Assembly (NCBI RefSeq): GCF_000444135.1
Contig: NZ_ATDK01000287.1
Location: forward strand, 1-49,977
Direction of reading: 5' to 3'
DNA: 49,977 bases
DNA from: Pseudomonas avellanae BPIC 631
GTDB taxonomy: Bacteria > Pseudomonadota > Gammaproteobacteria > Pseudomonadales > Pseudomonadaceae
The notes below the pieces were generated by a model. The model had not been told where the DNA came from, searched no databases, and saw only the letters and a program-made list of their open reading frames with translations. Below, piece by piece: positions 18,353-26,572 of this stretch; within the stretch, counting starts at the first letter, position 1; each line of letters starts with the position of its first letter. Both the position numbers and the translations under genes were made by a program.

Positions 18353-19465
18353 ATGATCAAGGTTCTTCACTTCTTCAAAACCTACTACCCGGACACCACT
18401 GGCGGGATAGAGCAGGTCATTTTTCAGCTCGCTCAGGGCTGCCGTGCTTTGGATGTGGAAAGTCAGGTTCTGACGCTAAGTCCGACTCCCTCCCCCTCTC
18501 GCCTGCAAGTCGCCGACCATCAGGTCACGCGCGCGAAAGAGAACTTCAACGTGGCGTCCACTGGCTTTTCCGCTCAGGTTTTCAGCCAGTTCAGGGAGAT
18601 GGCCGCAGAGGCTGACCTTGTCCACTTTCATTTCCCGTGGCCGCTGATGGACCTGGTGCATTTTGCCACCCGGCATCAGAAGCCAACCGTTCTCAGCTAC
18701 CACTCGGACATTATCAAGCAGCGCACGCTTTTGAAGCTGTACAGCCCGCTGATGAACCAGTTTCTCAAACGCATGGACCGTATTCTGGTGGCCTCGCCCA
18801 ACTACCTGCACACCAGCGAAACCCTCAAGCCTTTTGCCGACAAGACTGTGGTGGTTCCCTATGGGCTGGATCAGTCGGCTTACCCGGTGGTTTCCACGCA
18901 AAAACAGTCGGAGTGGCAACAGCGCCTGCCAGGCAAGTTTTTTCTGTTCGTAGGGGTTTTGCGCTATTACAAGGGCCTCAACACCCTGCTCAACGCGCTG
19001 GAGGGCGTTGATTACCCGGTGGTGATTCTGGGCGGCGGGCCTCAGGAAGCGGAACTCAAGGCGCAGGCCGAGAAGCTGCAGTTGCGCAACGTGCTGTTTG
19101 TGGGCCGGCTGGACGACGAAGACAAGGCGTGCCTTTTGCAGCGCTGCCATGCATTGGTCTTCCCGTCGCATTTGCGCTCGGAGGCATTTGGCATTTCTCT
19201 GCTTGAAGCTTCGATGTATGCCAAACCCATGATCTCCTGCGAAATCGGCACCGGCACCACCTACGTCAACATCCATGACGAAACGGGCCTGGCCGTGCCA
19301 CCGAACGATCCGCTGGCCTTGCGTGAAGCAATGCGCCAGCTGTGGGAAGCGCCTGAGCAGGCCGCTGAGTATGGTCAGAATGCGCTGGCACGATTCCAGA
19401 AGCTGTTCACATCTGAGCGCATGTGCGCATCGACCGTGCAGGTGTACCGCGACCTGCTGAAGTGA
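18353..19465 (+). CDS. wbpZ: GT4 rhamnosyltransferase, WbpZ-like
   Basis: A 370-residue GT-B enzyme. The N-terminus MIKVLHFFKTYYPDTTGGIEQ is the acceptor-side glycine loop typical of the A-band rhamnosyltransferase WbpZ, and the donor-site EX7E motif is in SEAFGISLLEAS near residue 280. It is predicted to add D-rhamnose from GDP-D-rhamnose to the lipid-linked primer. The name rests on resemblance recalled from P. aeruginosa WbpZ and on the gmd-rmd context, and another D-rhamnosyltransferase of the same family (WbpX/WbpY) is possible. Its ATG at 18353 has only a weak ribosome binding site (GGCA). The gene is flanked by terminators on both sides. Confidence 0.8.
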   Translation: MIKVLHFFKTYYPDTTGGIEQVIFQLAQGCRALDVESQVLTLSPTPSPSRLQVADHQVTRAKENFNVASTGFSAQVFSQFREMAAEADLVHFHFPWPLMDLVHFATRHQKPTVLSYHSDIIKQRTLLKLYSPLMNQFLKRMDRILVASPNYLHTSETLKPFADKTVVVPYGLDQSAYPVVSTQKQSEWQQRLPGKFFLFVGVLRYYKGLNTLLNALEGVDYPVVILGGGPQEAELKAQAEKLQLRNVLFVGRLDDEDKACLLQRCHALVFPSHLRSEAFGISLLEASMYAKPMISCEIGTGTTYVNIHDETGLAVPPNDPLALREAMRQLWEAPEQAAEYGQNALARFQKLFTSERMCASTVQVYRDLLK

Positions 19466-19489
19466 ACATCGCTCACTCCGGTCAATAAA

Positions 19490-19515
19490 AAGCCCCGTTA
19501 TCGGGGCTTCTTGTC
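19490..19515. terminator. Bidirectional terminator between wbpZ-like gene and chemoreceptor
   Basis: An 8-bp stem (19490-19497 with 19502-19509) and 4-base loop with A-run before and TTCTTGTCT after. It lies between two convergent genes and can serve both. Confidence 0.75.
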
Positions 19516-19530
19516 TGGATGCAAAATGAA

Positions 19531-21588
19531 TCACCCCAACCTGAACCGCGCCGTATTGTCATTCAGCGCCCGGCTGCCCTGACTCAGCGTGTCCGCTGCC
19601 TGATTGACCGCCCGCGCGCCTTCCAGCAAGCGCCCGGCAGCCTGATCGACCTGCTGGATATTGCTGCTGACTTCATCGGCGGTCGAGGCCTGCTCTTCGA
19701 CGGCGGTGGATATCTGCGCCAGCGTATCAGTAACGCCCTGCACCGCTGTGGCGATTTCGCCGAGACGGATACCCAGCCCGGTCACCGATTGCGCGTCGTT
19801 GACGGCTTGGCCGCAGGCAGCTTCCATCAGAGTGACCGCCTGGGTCACGGTGGAACGCAGGCTGTCTACGGTGCCGGCAATCTGTGCGGTGGAGGCCTGC
19901 GTGCGCTGCGAAAGACTGCGTACTTCGTCAGCAACCACCGCGAACCCACGGCCTTGCTCACCTGCCCGCGCGGCTTCGATGGCCGCATTGAGCGCCAGCA
20001 GGTTGGTTTGTTCGGCGATGCCTCGAATGGCGTCCACCACCGATTGAATCTGTTGCCCCTGCTCACTCACCCGACCGAGGGCCGCGGCCGTTTCGGTCAG
20101 GCGCTGGTTGAGCTGCTGAATGCTGTCGGTGGTGCGCAGGCTGTCCTGGCTGCTTTGCTCGGCGATTCGACGGGTATGCCGCGCGCTCTCCGATGCCTGC
20201 TCACAGCTTCTGGCCACGCCCTGAGACGTCGCCGCCAACTCGGTCGCCGCCGCTGCGATCTGACTGATCTGGTGCTGCTGGTCTTCGACCTCGGTCAGCG
20301 TCCCGCTCGATTGAGCATTGAGGGTCAACACGGCATCGCCGACCCGCACCGTCTCCTGATTGACGCCCAGCAGGCTGGTGCGCAACTGCACAACCGCAAC
20401 GTTCAGCGCCCGGCTGATGGCGGCAAGCTCGTCGCGCTCCTGCACCGCCACTTCGACACACAGGTTGCCGTCACGCAGCGACTCGGCAAGGGTGGTAATA
20501 CCACTGGCGCTGTTGCGAATGGACGATTGCAGGCACGCGAACAGATAGATCGCCATGGCCACCAGAATGCCGAAGATCACCGCCAGCGGGATGAACTCCA
20601 TGTTGGAGGTTTCATGGTAGTAATCGAGGCGCCCGTTAAGCGCGTCAAGCGACTGCTTGCGCAGGTCCGACGTACTGCCGGTCAAGGTATCGATACTCTT
20701 TTCAAACTCTTCCGGCTTGAGCTTTATGCTCCCGCCGAAAACGCCGTCATCAATCACCTTCAGCTCGGTTTCCAGCACTTGTTTTGTGGCAGCGTATTTG
20801 TCCGCCCACGGCTGCAACTGCTCGGGAAGCTTGGAGAGCAGCAGGCTTGCCGCCTTGTTCATTTGCTCTTTGGAGTCGTCAATACGGCCACGCAGATCAC
20901 GCATTTGCAGACGGCTCTGCAGGCTGAACTGCCCCGACGCCACCGACGTCTGTCCGACACTGGACAAGCGACCGATACGCTCGATCAGGTCTGGCACTTG
21001 CTGGGTGGAAAGCTGCATGAGCATGTAGGTTTCAAGCCAGGGGTCGAGAATCAGCCCGCTGTCCATGGCGATTTGTTCGCGCAGTGCCTGGACCAGATTC
21101 AACACCGTCGTGAACCGCTCGTAGCCATCCGGCCACCAGCCAACGGTGCGCAGCGATGCAGTGTCCAGGCCGGTAACTGCCGCCTGCAGCGTCTTGAAAC
21201 GATTCATTGTGTCGGCAGGTGCGCTTTCACGGATCAACGCCGCATTGACGCCCTCAAGCGCTTTGTTAATGTGCGGGATGCCAGCATCGACATTGGCCAT
21301 CGCTTCTTTGGCAGCAGGGGTTGGCTCGCGCAGGATATCGGAGGCTTTCCAGCGGGCCGCGTGATCGCGCTGAGCGGACAATTCAACGTTGAGGTCGTCG
21401 AGCGCCAGCAATTGACGAACGCCTGACTGCTCTCCCGAAATGACATCGAGCTTGTTGCGGTAGTCCTTGGTGATTACCCACACACTGCCTGCCAACGGCA
21501 ACATGAACAGCAGGAACAAGACCTGAAACTTGCGAGCAAAACCAAAATGCCCCATCAGGCGCATGCCCGGTGACAAAAGACTGTTCAT
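19531..21588 (-). CDS. Methyl-accepting chemotaxis protein with large helical sensor
   Basis: A 685-residue transmembrane chemoreceptor: TM1 about 21-40, a mostly helical periplasmic domain 41-331, TM2 332-353, HAMP, and the cytoplasmic signalling hairpin with the conserved tip [32 protein letters not shown]. No CheR/CheB-tethering pentapeptide is at the C-terminus. The sensor of ~290 residues is longer than a 4HB domain and shows no Cache motif, so its ligand is unknown. The ATG at 21588 is chosen because AGGAC lies just upstream and the TM1 then sits near the N-terminus; an in-frame extension to 21786 looks non-coding. It acts through CheA/CheW to steer flagella or a related pathway. Confidence 0.92.
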   Translation of the reverse strand: MNSLLSPGMRLMGHFGFARKFQVLFLLFMLPLAGSVWVITKDYRNKLDVISGEQSGVRQLLALDDLNVELSAQRDHAARWKASDILREPTPAAKEAMANVDAGIPHINKALEGVNAALIRESAPADTMNRFKTLQAAVTGLDTASLRTVGWWPDGYERFTTVLNLVQALREQIAMDSGLILDPWLETYMLMQLSTQQVPDLIERIGRLSSVGQTSVASGQFSLQSRLQMRDLRGRIDDSKEQMNKAASLLLSKLPEQLQPWADKYAATKQVLETELKVIDDGVFGGSIKLKPEEFEKSIDTLTGSTSDLRKQSLDALNGRLDYYHETSNMEFIPLAVIFGILVAMAIYLFACLQSSIRNSASGITTLAESLRDGNLCVEVAVQERDELAAISRALNVAVVQLRTSLLGVNQETVRVGDAVLTLNAQSSGTLTEVEDQQHQISQIAAAATELAATSQGVARSCEQASESARHTRRIAEQSSQDSLRTTDSIQQLNQRLTETAAALGRVSEQGQQIQSVVDAIRGIAEQTNLLALNAAIEAARAGEQGRGFAVVADEVRSLSQRTQASTAQIAGTVDSLRSTVTQAVTLMEAACGQAVNDAQSVTGLGIRLGEIATAVQGVTDTLAQISTAVEEQASTADEVSSNIQQVDQAAGRLLEGARAVNQAADTLSQGSRALNDNTARFRLG

Positions 21589-21930
21589 GTCCTGCAACTC
21601 CCCGTGAACACCGGCCGGATCTGAACAAACAGAGGCGAGGCTTTTTTTAGAAAAAACACTGACAGCAAAATGCCATGTTCTTGTTTCAATGGCGATACGT
21701 GTTGCCTCACATTGGTACGAAAAACGTTGCGGCAGGATCGCTTTCGTAGCAAGTAGTGCGGCAATTGACGCTCCAACCGCATTCAAGCAAGAACCGGACC
21801 GCCCTCATCCATCTGAAAAGGCTTTCTCACAACAGCAAATTTTTCACCCTGAGGGCCCCTCGAAAAAAGTAAACTTCACAGAAATCACCCGATAAGTCAC
21901 CGCGATCTCGCCCTCACAGGAGGTCTTCTC
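21589..21930. other. Divergent intergenic region, no gene seen
   Basis: These 342 bases separate the divergent chemoreceptor and J-domain genes. The only clear element is the AGGAGG ribosome binding site before the J-domain gene (about 21918-21923). An A/T-rich patch near 21640-21660 could belong to a promoter, but no confident -35/-10 pair was found. Confidence 0.5.
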
Positions 21931-23052
21931 ATGACCACCCCGCCCGCGTCGCCGCGCATTGTTGCGCAACCCTCCAAGCCTCAATTGAGCACCGGCCAGA
22001 AAAAATTCAACACGCTGATGGAAAAGCTTGAAACCAGACGCAAGCTTCTCCAGCAATGGTTATCGGCTTCGACGACCTGTGAGCAGCTGTGGGCCAAAGA
22101 GCTGGTCCCGATGTTCAAAGAGCAAGCCGAGAACGATATAAGCAGGCTGCGCCTGCTTGACCAGGCCTTCGATCAGTTCCGCCTGAGCAAGAAAGACCGT
22201 AACACGCTGCTCGATATCATCTGCGCCATGACGATTTCGCTCATGGGCGCAGGGCACGATGAAGAGCTCAAGCAGTTGTATCTCAAATACACAGGTAACG
22301 ATTTCGACGAAGAGCGGCGACTGGAGGACGAACTGTTCAAAACGTCACTGGAGGAAGAGTTGGGCGTGGAACTGGGAGACGATGTCGACCTGCAATCCAT
22401 TGACGACGTGACCCGGCACATTGAAGAGCAACTGAGAGAACGGGCCGAACAGGAACAACACTCACAGAAGCCGAAAAAGCCCACTGCCAGCGAAATACGC
22501 CGCGAGCAGGAACAGGCAGAAGGCAGCCAGTCGTTGCGCGAGATCTACCGCAAACTGGCCAGCGCACTGCACCCGGACCGCGAGCAGGACGCCGACGAGC
22601 GCGAGCGAAAAACGGCGCTCATGCAGCGAGTGAACGAAGCCTACGAAAATGACAACCTGCTGGCGCTGCTGCAGATGCAAATGGAGATCGAGCAGATCGA
22701 CCAGACCCACATCGACAGCATCTCCGACAAACGCCTGAAGCACTTCAACCGCATCCTGAGCGAACAACTCAGAGAACTGGAAGACGAGATCCACGATCGC
22801 AAGATGACGATCAGGGAACAATTCCTGATGGACCCCTATGAGGACATCAAACCCAAGACCGTCAACGGCAAATGTGCGAAGCAGATCAAGGTCATCCGTG
22901 GACACCTTGATCAAGCGCAGGACGAGTTGCAGGCACTCACTGACCCAAGGAGCCTGAAGGCCTGGCTCAGAGATCAGAGGGAGATGGCCGACATGCTGGA
23001 GATGGCGGAGGAGTTCGATGACCTGGAAATGCTGGACACCCTGTTCCGATAA
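21931..23052 (+). CDS. J-domain (DnaJ-like) co-chaperone protein
   Basis: A 373-residue soluble protein with a J-domain at about residues 198-250: SLREIYRKLASALHPDREQD contains the HPD tripeptide (214-216) that stimulates DnaK ATPase. The rest is highly charged and helical, with long acidic and coiled-coil-prone stretches (120-200 and 255-373) and no zinc-finger or DnaJ C-terminal client domain. It is therefore a type III J-protein, likely recruiting DnaK to a particular unknown client. Start ATG 21931 follows a near-perfect AGGAGG. No operon partners: a divergent chemoreceptor lies upstream and a tRNA gene downstream. Confidence 0.88.
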   Translation: MTTPPASPRIVAQPSKPQLSTGQKKFNTLMEKLETRRKLLQQWLSASTTCEQLWAKELVPMFKEQAENDISRLRLLDQAFDQFRLSKKDRNTLLDIICAMTISLMGAGHDEELKQLYLKYTGNDFDEERRLEDELFKTSLEEELGVELGDDVDLQSIDDVTRHIEEQLRERAEQEQHSQKPKKPTASEIRREQEQAEGSQSLREIYRKLASALHPDREQDADERERKTALMQRVNEAYENDNLLALLQMQMEIEQIDQTHIDSISDKRLKHFNRILSEQLRELEDEIHDRKMTIREQFLMDPYEDIKPKTVNGKCAKQIKVIRGHLDQAQDELQALTDPRSLKAWLRDQREMADMLEMAEEFDDLEMLDTLFR

Positions 23053-23129
23053 ACCCCCGGAAAACGCCGTCATTGCGGTGGCGTGTGCCTAAGCGATTGA
23101 TCACAAGCAATTATTTTTCACAGCAACGC

Positions 23130-23158
23130 TTGACACATATCCGCTTAGCGCGAATAAT
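23130..23158 (+). promoter_or_regulatory. Promoter of tRNA-Met
   Basis: TTGACA at 23130-23135 and AATAAT at 23153-23158 with a 17-base spacer, ending 11 bases before the mature tRNA. This is a near-consensus sigma70 promoter, as expected for a tRNA gene. Confidence 0.85.
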
Positions 23159-23169
23159 GCGCGCCACTT

Positions 23170-23246
23170 GGCTACATAGCTCAGTTGGTTAGAGCATAGC
23201 ATTCATAATGCTGGGGTCCGGGGTTCAAGTCCCTGTGTAGCCACCA
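23170..23246 (+). tRNA. tRNA-Met (CAT anticodon)
   Basis: The 77-base cloverleaf has a perfect 7-bp acceptor stem (23170-23176 with 23236-23242), the anticodon loop TTCATAA with anticodon CAT, the TTCAAGT T-loop, and an encoded CCA end (23244-23246). The G-C acceptor closing pair favours an elongator-type methionine (or lysidine-modified isoleucine) tRNA rather than the initiator. A tyrosine integrase gene starts 164 bases downstream, so the 3' end is a likely phage attachment site. Confidence 0.95.
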
Positions 23247-23283
23247 AGTACCGGTTTAGAGGCTTCTCTGAAGCTTTTAAACC

Positions 23284-23319
23284 AAACAAGAAGCCCGCCT
23301 CGTGCGGGCTTTCTTGTTT
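23284..23319 (+). terminator. Terminator of tRNA-Met
   Basis: An 8-bp GC-rich stem (23291-23298 with 23304-23311), extended by AAACAAG/CTTGTTT outside, with T-rich tail. Confidence 0.8.
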
Positions 23320-23409
23320 CTGCTCATCTCATCCTGCATCACCTTATAGCTTCCTGCCGTGCATCCCTGTGTATCCTTGCAAAGTAATTGAACCGAAGGG
23401 ATACAAGCC

Positions 23410-24489
23410 GTGAAACGGTCTGAAATCAAGCGCCGGTCGCTCTCCGACACTACTCTTGCGGGTCTTGAACCAGATCTGAAGGAGTACCGCGAACTCCACG
23501 CCAATGGCCTTTACTTCCGAGTGAAGCCGGACGGACAAAAGTCTTGGCAGCTGCGTTATAAAAAAGCAGACGGTAAGTGGTTCTGGCTCGGACTGGGCGG
23601 ATACCCCGAGGTCAGCGGCGCAGCGGCCAGAGCAAAAGCTGCAGATCTTCGCGCCGATACGGCCGAAGGCCGAAACCCGATGGTGACAAAGCAGGCGCGC
23701 AAGGCAGCAGAAGCCCAGGCAGCAAACGACACGTTTGAGAAGCTGGCGCGTGAATGGCACGCCTCGCGCATCGGCGGCTGGGACGCAGGCACGGCCAAGC
23801 GGATCATGGGTGCACTTGAACGCCATGTGTTTCCCACCTTCGGCAAGCGCCGGTACACCGGCATCCTGTCCATGGAATGGATGGAACTGCTTCGGGGTTT
23901 GGAGCAACAGGGCATTCTTGAGCAGATGAGCCGAGTGCGTGCTTACTGCAAAGATGTCTACGATCTGGCTCGCGTGACCGGCCGCGCTGTGAATAACCCG
24001 TTGGAAGGAGTGCACAAATTTCTTTCCAGCGGCAAAGCCGAAAACTACGCCCATGTCTCAGCCGAAGAGCTGCCCGCCCTTCTTCGTGCGATCCAGTCAT
24101 ACCCGCATGCCAAAGACGTACAGTTGGGCCTGCGCCTGCTCACCCTGCTGGCGGTGCGGCCCAGCGAGCTGCGTGAAGCCCAGTGGTCCGAGTTCGATCT
24201 GGAAAAGAAGCTGTGGACCATCCCGGTTGAGCGTAAGGGCCGCAAAAAAGGTCGAGAGCACCTGGTGCCGCTTTGCCGTCAGGCCATTGAGTTGCTGGAA
24301 GAGCTACACCCCATCACCGGCGCGTATCCCCTGCTGTTCCCTGGGCGCAGCGACCGAACCAAGGTGATAAGCAGCTACCGATCATCGGCCGGGCCAGCTG
24401 TAGTGGCGGATATCTGTAGGAAGATCGGTCATGGGATTGACGAAACTGAACCAAGAAATCGCACGCGATCTTCAGGGCCTCGCCTGTGA
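23410..24489 (+). pseudogene. Truncated prophage tyrosine integrase
   Basis: The first ~316 residues are a P4-type integrase: the N-terminal arm-binding DUF4102-like domain (YFRVKPDGQKSWQLRYKK, GLGGYPEVSGAAARAKA), core-binding domain (110-205), and the start of the catalytic domain with the first catalytic Arg (R250 in AVRPSELR). After LLFPGRSDR (309-316) the frame changes to unrelated sequence, and the catalytic His-x-x-Arg, second His and Tyr are missing. Normal family members run ~400 residues. It must be inactive as a recombinase. It sits 3' of tRNA-Met in the usual integrase orientation and marks a prophage or island remnant that can no longer excise by itself. Confidence 0.88.
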
Positions 24490-24670
24490 CTTAAAATGGT
24501 CATCTGTGGCGTTGATGTGGATCGTGGAAAGATTGAGCCTATCGGGCAACGAGGCTGACGCACAGGCCGCGCTGAAGATGCGCATTGTGTTCCATGCTGA
24601 CGAGGATAAGCTGGCGGGGTATGCGGATGCGATGAAGGCTGGGCGGATTGTGCGGGCGAAGACTGGCTAG
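24431..24670 (+). CDS. Small prophage-remnant hypothetical protein
   Basis: A 79-residue soluble, helical protein (MGLTKLNQEIARDLQGLACD...) with no recognised domain. An AGGAAG ribosome binding site lies 9 bases before the ATG. It overlaps the artificial C-terminal extension of the broken integrase, so the deletion that removed the integrase end probably joined this gene to it. It is most likely a small phage or island gene, function unknown. Confidence 0.5.
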   Translation: MGLTKLNQEIARDLQGLACDLKWSSVALMWIVERLSLSGNEADAQAALKMRIVFHADEDKLAGYADAMKAGRIVRAKTG

Positions 24671-24805
24671 GCCGAACACTCGGCATGGCGATCAGGTCAC
24701 TGATGAGGCTCGCTTAGTATCCGCTGGTCGGCTTTTTAGGTTACGGGCCCTCCAATTCCGCAGGCAGGTTGCAGACAGGCTGCTACCGCAGAAAAATAAT
24801 CGTTA

Positions 24806-24840
24806 TTTACGGCAAGGTGGCGACACCCTACTATGGTGTC
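24806..24840 (+). promoter_or_regulatory. Promoter with operator-like palindrome for the DUF4258/XRE pair
   Basis: TTTACG (24806-24811) and TACTAT (24829-24834), spacer 17, form a plausible promoter. The -10 lies in the loop of an inverted repeat GACACC (24822-24827)/GGTGTC (24835-24840). An antitoxin dimer binding this palindrome would block the -10, the usual autoregulation of toxin-antitoxin operons. Confidence 0.45.
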
Positions 24841-24862
24841 ACCTATAAGGATTATAGGCAGC

Positions 24863-25180
24863 ATGAAGAGCAAAGAGCCGCTATGGACCAGGCAGCAACT
24901 GGAAGACCTTGTGCACGTACTGGCTAAGGATTCCTCCAAGGTGGTGTTTCGTGAGCATTGCCTTGAGCGCCTTGATGAGCGAGGTGTTACCGCAATGGAA
25001 GCGCTCAGATGCCTACGTCGAGGCTCGATAACTAAAGGGCCGACGTATAGCAAGAAACACAGAAACTTTGAGTTTAGGATGAGTGAGCTTCCGCCACGGG
25101 ACATCGTGTGCATGGTGGTAGCCGTCAATCCAAGCCCTGAGCCTGGCGAAATTTTCGCTATTACGGTGTGGGAGGTATGA
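24863..25180 (+). CDS. DUF4258-type putative toxin
   Basis: A 105-residue basic protein with the DUF4258 pattern: FREHCLERLDERGVTAMEALRCLRRG (about 34-59) followed by beta strands ending FEFRMSELPPRDIVCMVVAV. This fold is distantly related to MqsR/RelE-like small RNases. The gene directly precedes and overlaps (ATGA region) an XRE-type gene, the layout of a toxin followed by its antitoxin as in mqsRA. The ATG at 24863 is preferred over the in-frame GTG at 24833 because the latter lies within the putative operator. Toxic RNase activity is inferred, not shown. Confidence 0.7.
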   Translation: MKSKEPLWTRQQLEDLVHVLAKDSSKVVFREHCLERLDERGVTAMEALRCLRRGSITKGPTYSKKHRNFEFRMSELPPRDIVCMVVAVNPSPEPGEIFAITVWEV

Positions 25181-25182
25181 AA

Positions 25183-25620
25183 ATGTACAAATACACAGGT
25201 AGTGGCCTGGATGGCATCTTCCTGAAAAATGGCTATACGATCGTTGAAACCTCGTATGGTCAGGGCGTAAAGATCGAGGACATCGACGGGCTTCATCGCG
25301 CGATAGCCGTCGACATCATTCGCCAAAAGACACCTATGAACGGGCGTCAATTTCGTTTTTTGAGGAAGGAGCAGGATCTTATTCAGGAAGAAGTTGCAGC
25401 AATTTTCAGAGTTGACGTTCAAACCATTGCTAATTGGGAAAAGCGTGGAGCTCAGGAAATACCAGGCCCTGCGGATGTTGCAATGAGGGCGTTTTATGCA
25501 GCCTACATTCATACAAACTTTGGCCCGATTGTGTTTGAACAGAACGCCGAGCCCCATGAGGGCGCGGCATTTGAGATGGATGGATCTGAATGGAAAGAGT
25601 CTGAGCAGCTAGCAGCCTGA
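25183..25620 (+). CDS. XRE/HTH antitoxin-like regulator
   Basis: A 145-residue protein. The first ~45 residues form a small beta-rich domain (YTIVETSYGQGVKIEDIDGLHRAI) reminiscent of the MqsA/YgiT N-terminal half but without its zinc cysteines. Residues ~52-85 hold a helix-turn-helix (RFLRKEQDLIQEEVAAIF, then VDVQTIANWEKRG), typical of XRE antitoxins. GGAGG at 25171-25175 is 7 bases before ATG 25183, which selects this start; the ATG at 25177 is only one base from it. Predicted to neutralise the DUF4258 protein and repress their shared promoter at 24806-24840. A terminator follows directly. Confidence 0.72.
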   Translation: MYKYTGSGLDGIFLKNGYTIVETSYGQGVKIEDIDGLHRAIAVDIIRQKTPMNGRQFRFLRKEQDLIQEEVAAIFRVDVQTIANWEKRGAQEIPGPADVAMRAFYAAYIHTNFGPIVFEQNAEPHEGAAFEMDGSEWKESEQLAA

Positions 25621-25630
25621 CCATCTTTTT

Positions 25631-25656
25631 AAGCCCGGCCAAGCGCTGGGCTTTTT
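25631..25656 (+). terminator. Terminator after the toxin-antitoxin pair
   Basis: AAGCCC (25631-25636) pairs with GGGCTT (25648-25653) across an 11-base loop, followed by a run of T. It closes the two-gene operon. Confidence 0.65.
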
Positions 25657-25770
25657 CGTTCTACCCCTTCCTAGCCTGATCCAGCCCCTCAGCCCCCTCC
25701 CCGCCCAACCTGAGTTTTCAACCCACTCCGGTCACATATACATAGGCCATCACAGACCCAGGGGCCGACC

Positions 25771-25986
25771 ATGCAACACACCACCGATCTGCATCACATC
25801 TGCTCAGCAAACACACCGGTGATGTTCGCCGGCCAGACACACCCGGCCAAGGAATGGGCGCTGATCCAGGGCATCAAGTGGCAGGCGCTGAGGATGCGGC
25901 GCTATCGCGGCATGAACTGGAGCAAGGCCCTGGGCGAGGTGCGGCGCGGTCGCAAGCCTACGGGCAGCACGAGTAAAGCAGCGTAG
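25771..25986 (+). CDS. Small basic phage-like hypothetical protein
   Basis: A 71-residue protein with a basic C-terminal half (MRRYRGMNWSKALGEVRRGRKPTGSTSK), suggesting nucleic-acid contact. AGGGG lies 8-12 bases before the ATG. It lies between the toxin-antitoxin pair and the phage structural-like genes. No family was recognised. Confidence 0.5.
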   Translation: MQHTTDLHHICSANTPVMFAGQTHPAKEWALIQGIKWQALRMRRYRGMNWSKALGEVRRGRKPTGSTSKAA

Positions 25987-26008
25987 ATTCCGGTTGTGGG
26001 ACGGGTTT

Positions 26009-26035
26009 GAGTCACAAACTCTCTAATTGTGACTC
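26009..26035. repeat. Inverted repeat before phage-like gene
   Basis: GAGTCACAA (26009-26017) and TTGTGACTC (26027-26035) form a perfect 9-bp palindrome with a 9-base spacer, 28 bases before the next start codon. It could be an operator or the stem of a weak terminator for the preceding gene. There is no T-tract. Confidence 0.45.
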
Positions 26036-26062
26036 ACCCACCCAATCAGCCGGAGTGCCCAC

Positions 26063-26572
26063 ATGGCCACCAGCAGCAAAGACGATTACGACCCAATTCT
26101 GGCTGGCGATATCGTCCAGGCGACGAAGGCAAAACAGCGGTCGTTCGATGTGACGAATACACCGGCTCAGTACATGCCGAAGCCGGACCTGGCCGCGCCT
26201 GCCGCCGCGCCATCACCGGCTGGCCCGGTCGGGCGCGCTACTCAGCAGCTGTCCAGCCAGCCCACCCCACGACCAATGAGCTTGGCGGATGCCGCTCCGC
26301 GTCAGACGTCCTTCGATGCCACCAACACACCAGAGAGATACATGCCTGCATCACAGTCTGCTGGGCAGGGCTTGGCAGCGGCGTCTGCGGCTCCAGGCTC
26401 GCGCCAGCCGAACCTTCGTGATGCATTCCCTACCAGCATTGGTGATGGCAGAAGCCCTATCTACGGCGGCATCGGTGCCAATGGCGAGGCGTCATTCAGC
26501 AATACCGCATCGACACTCAACTCTGTCGATACCAACTTTACCGCCCCGAATTCCCCCCAGCGCAGGGCATGA
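26063..26572 (+). pseudogene. Phage-like disordered protein, N-terminal part (frameshifted)
   Basis: A 169-residue protein rich in Ala, Pro, Ser and Gln, probably disordered. A motif is repeated internally: RSFDVTNTPAQYMP (about 26-39) and TSFDATNTPERYMP (about 81-94). It ends 4 bases into the next frame. At 26553-26558 a run of six C separates the two; one extra C would fuse them into a single ~605-residue protein reading APNSPPAQGMTSLS. I infer one original gene split by a homopolymer change. Function unknown; low-complexity and position suggest a phage virion or ejection-type protein, but this is a guess. Confidence 0.5.

Noticed and set aside
19519..21426. 635-codon plus-strand frame opposite the chemoreceptor
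   Set aside because: A shadow of high-GC third positions; the opposite strand encodes a clear chemoreceptor.
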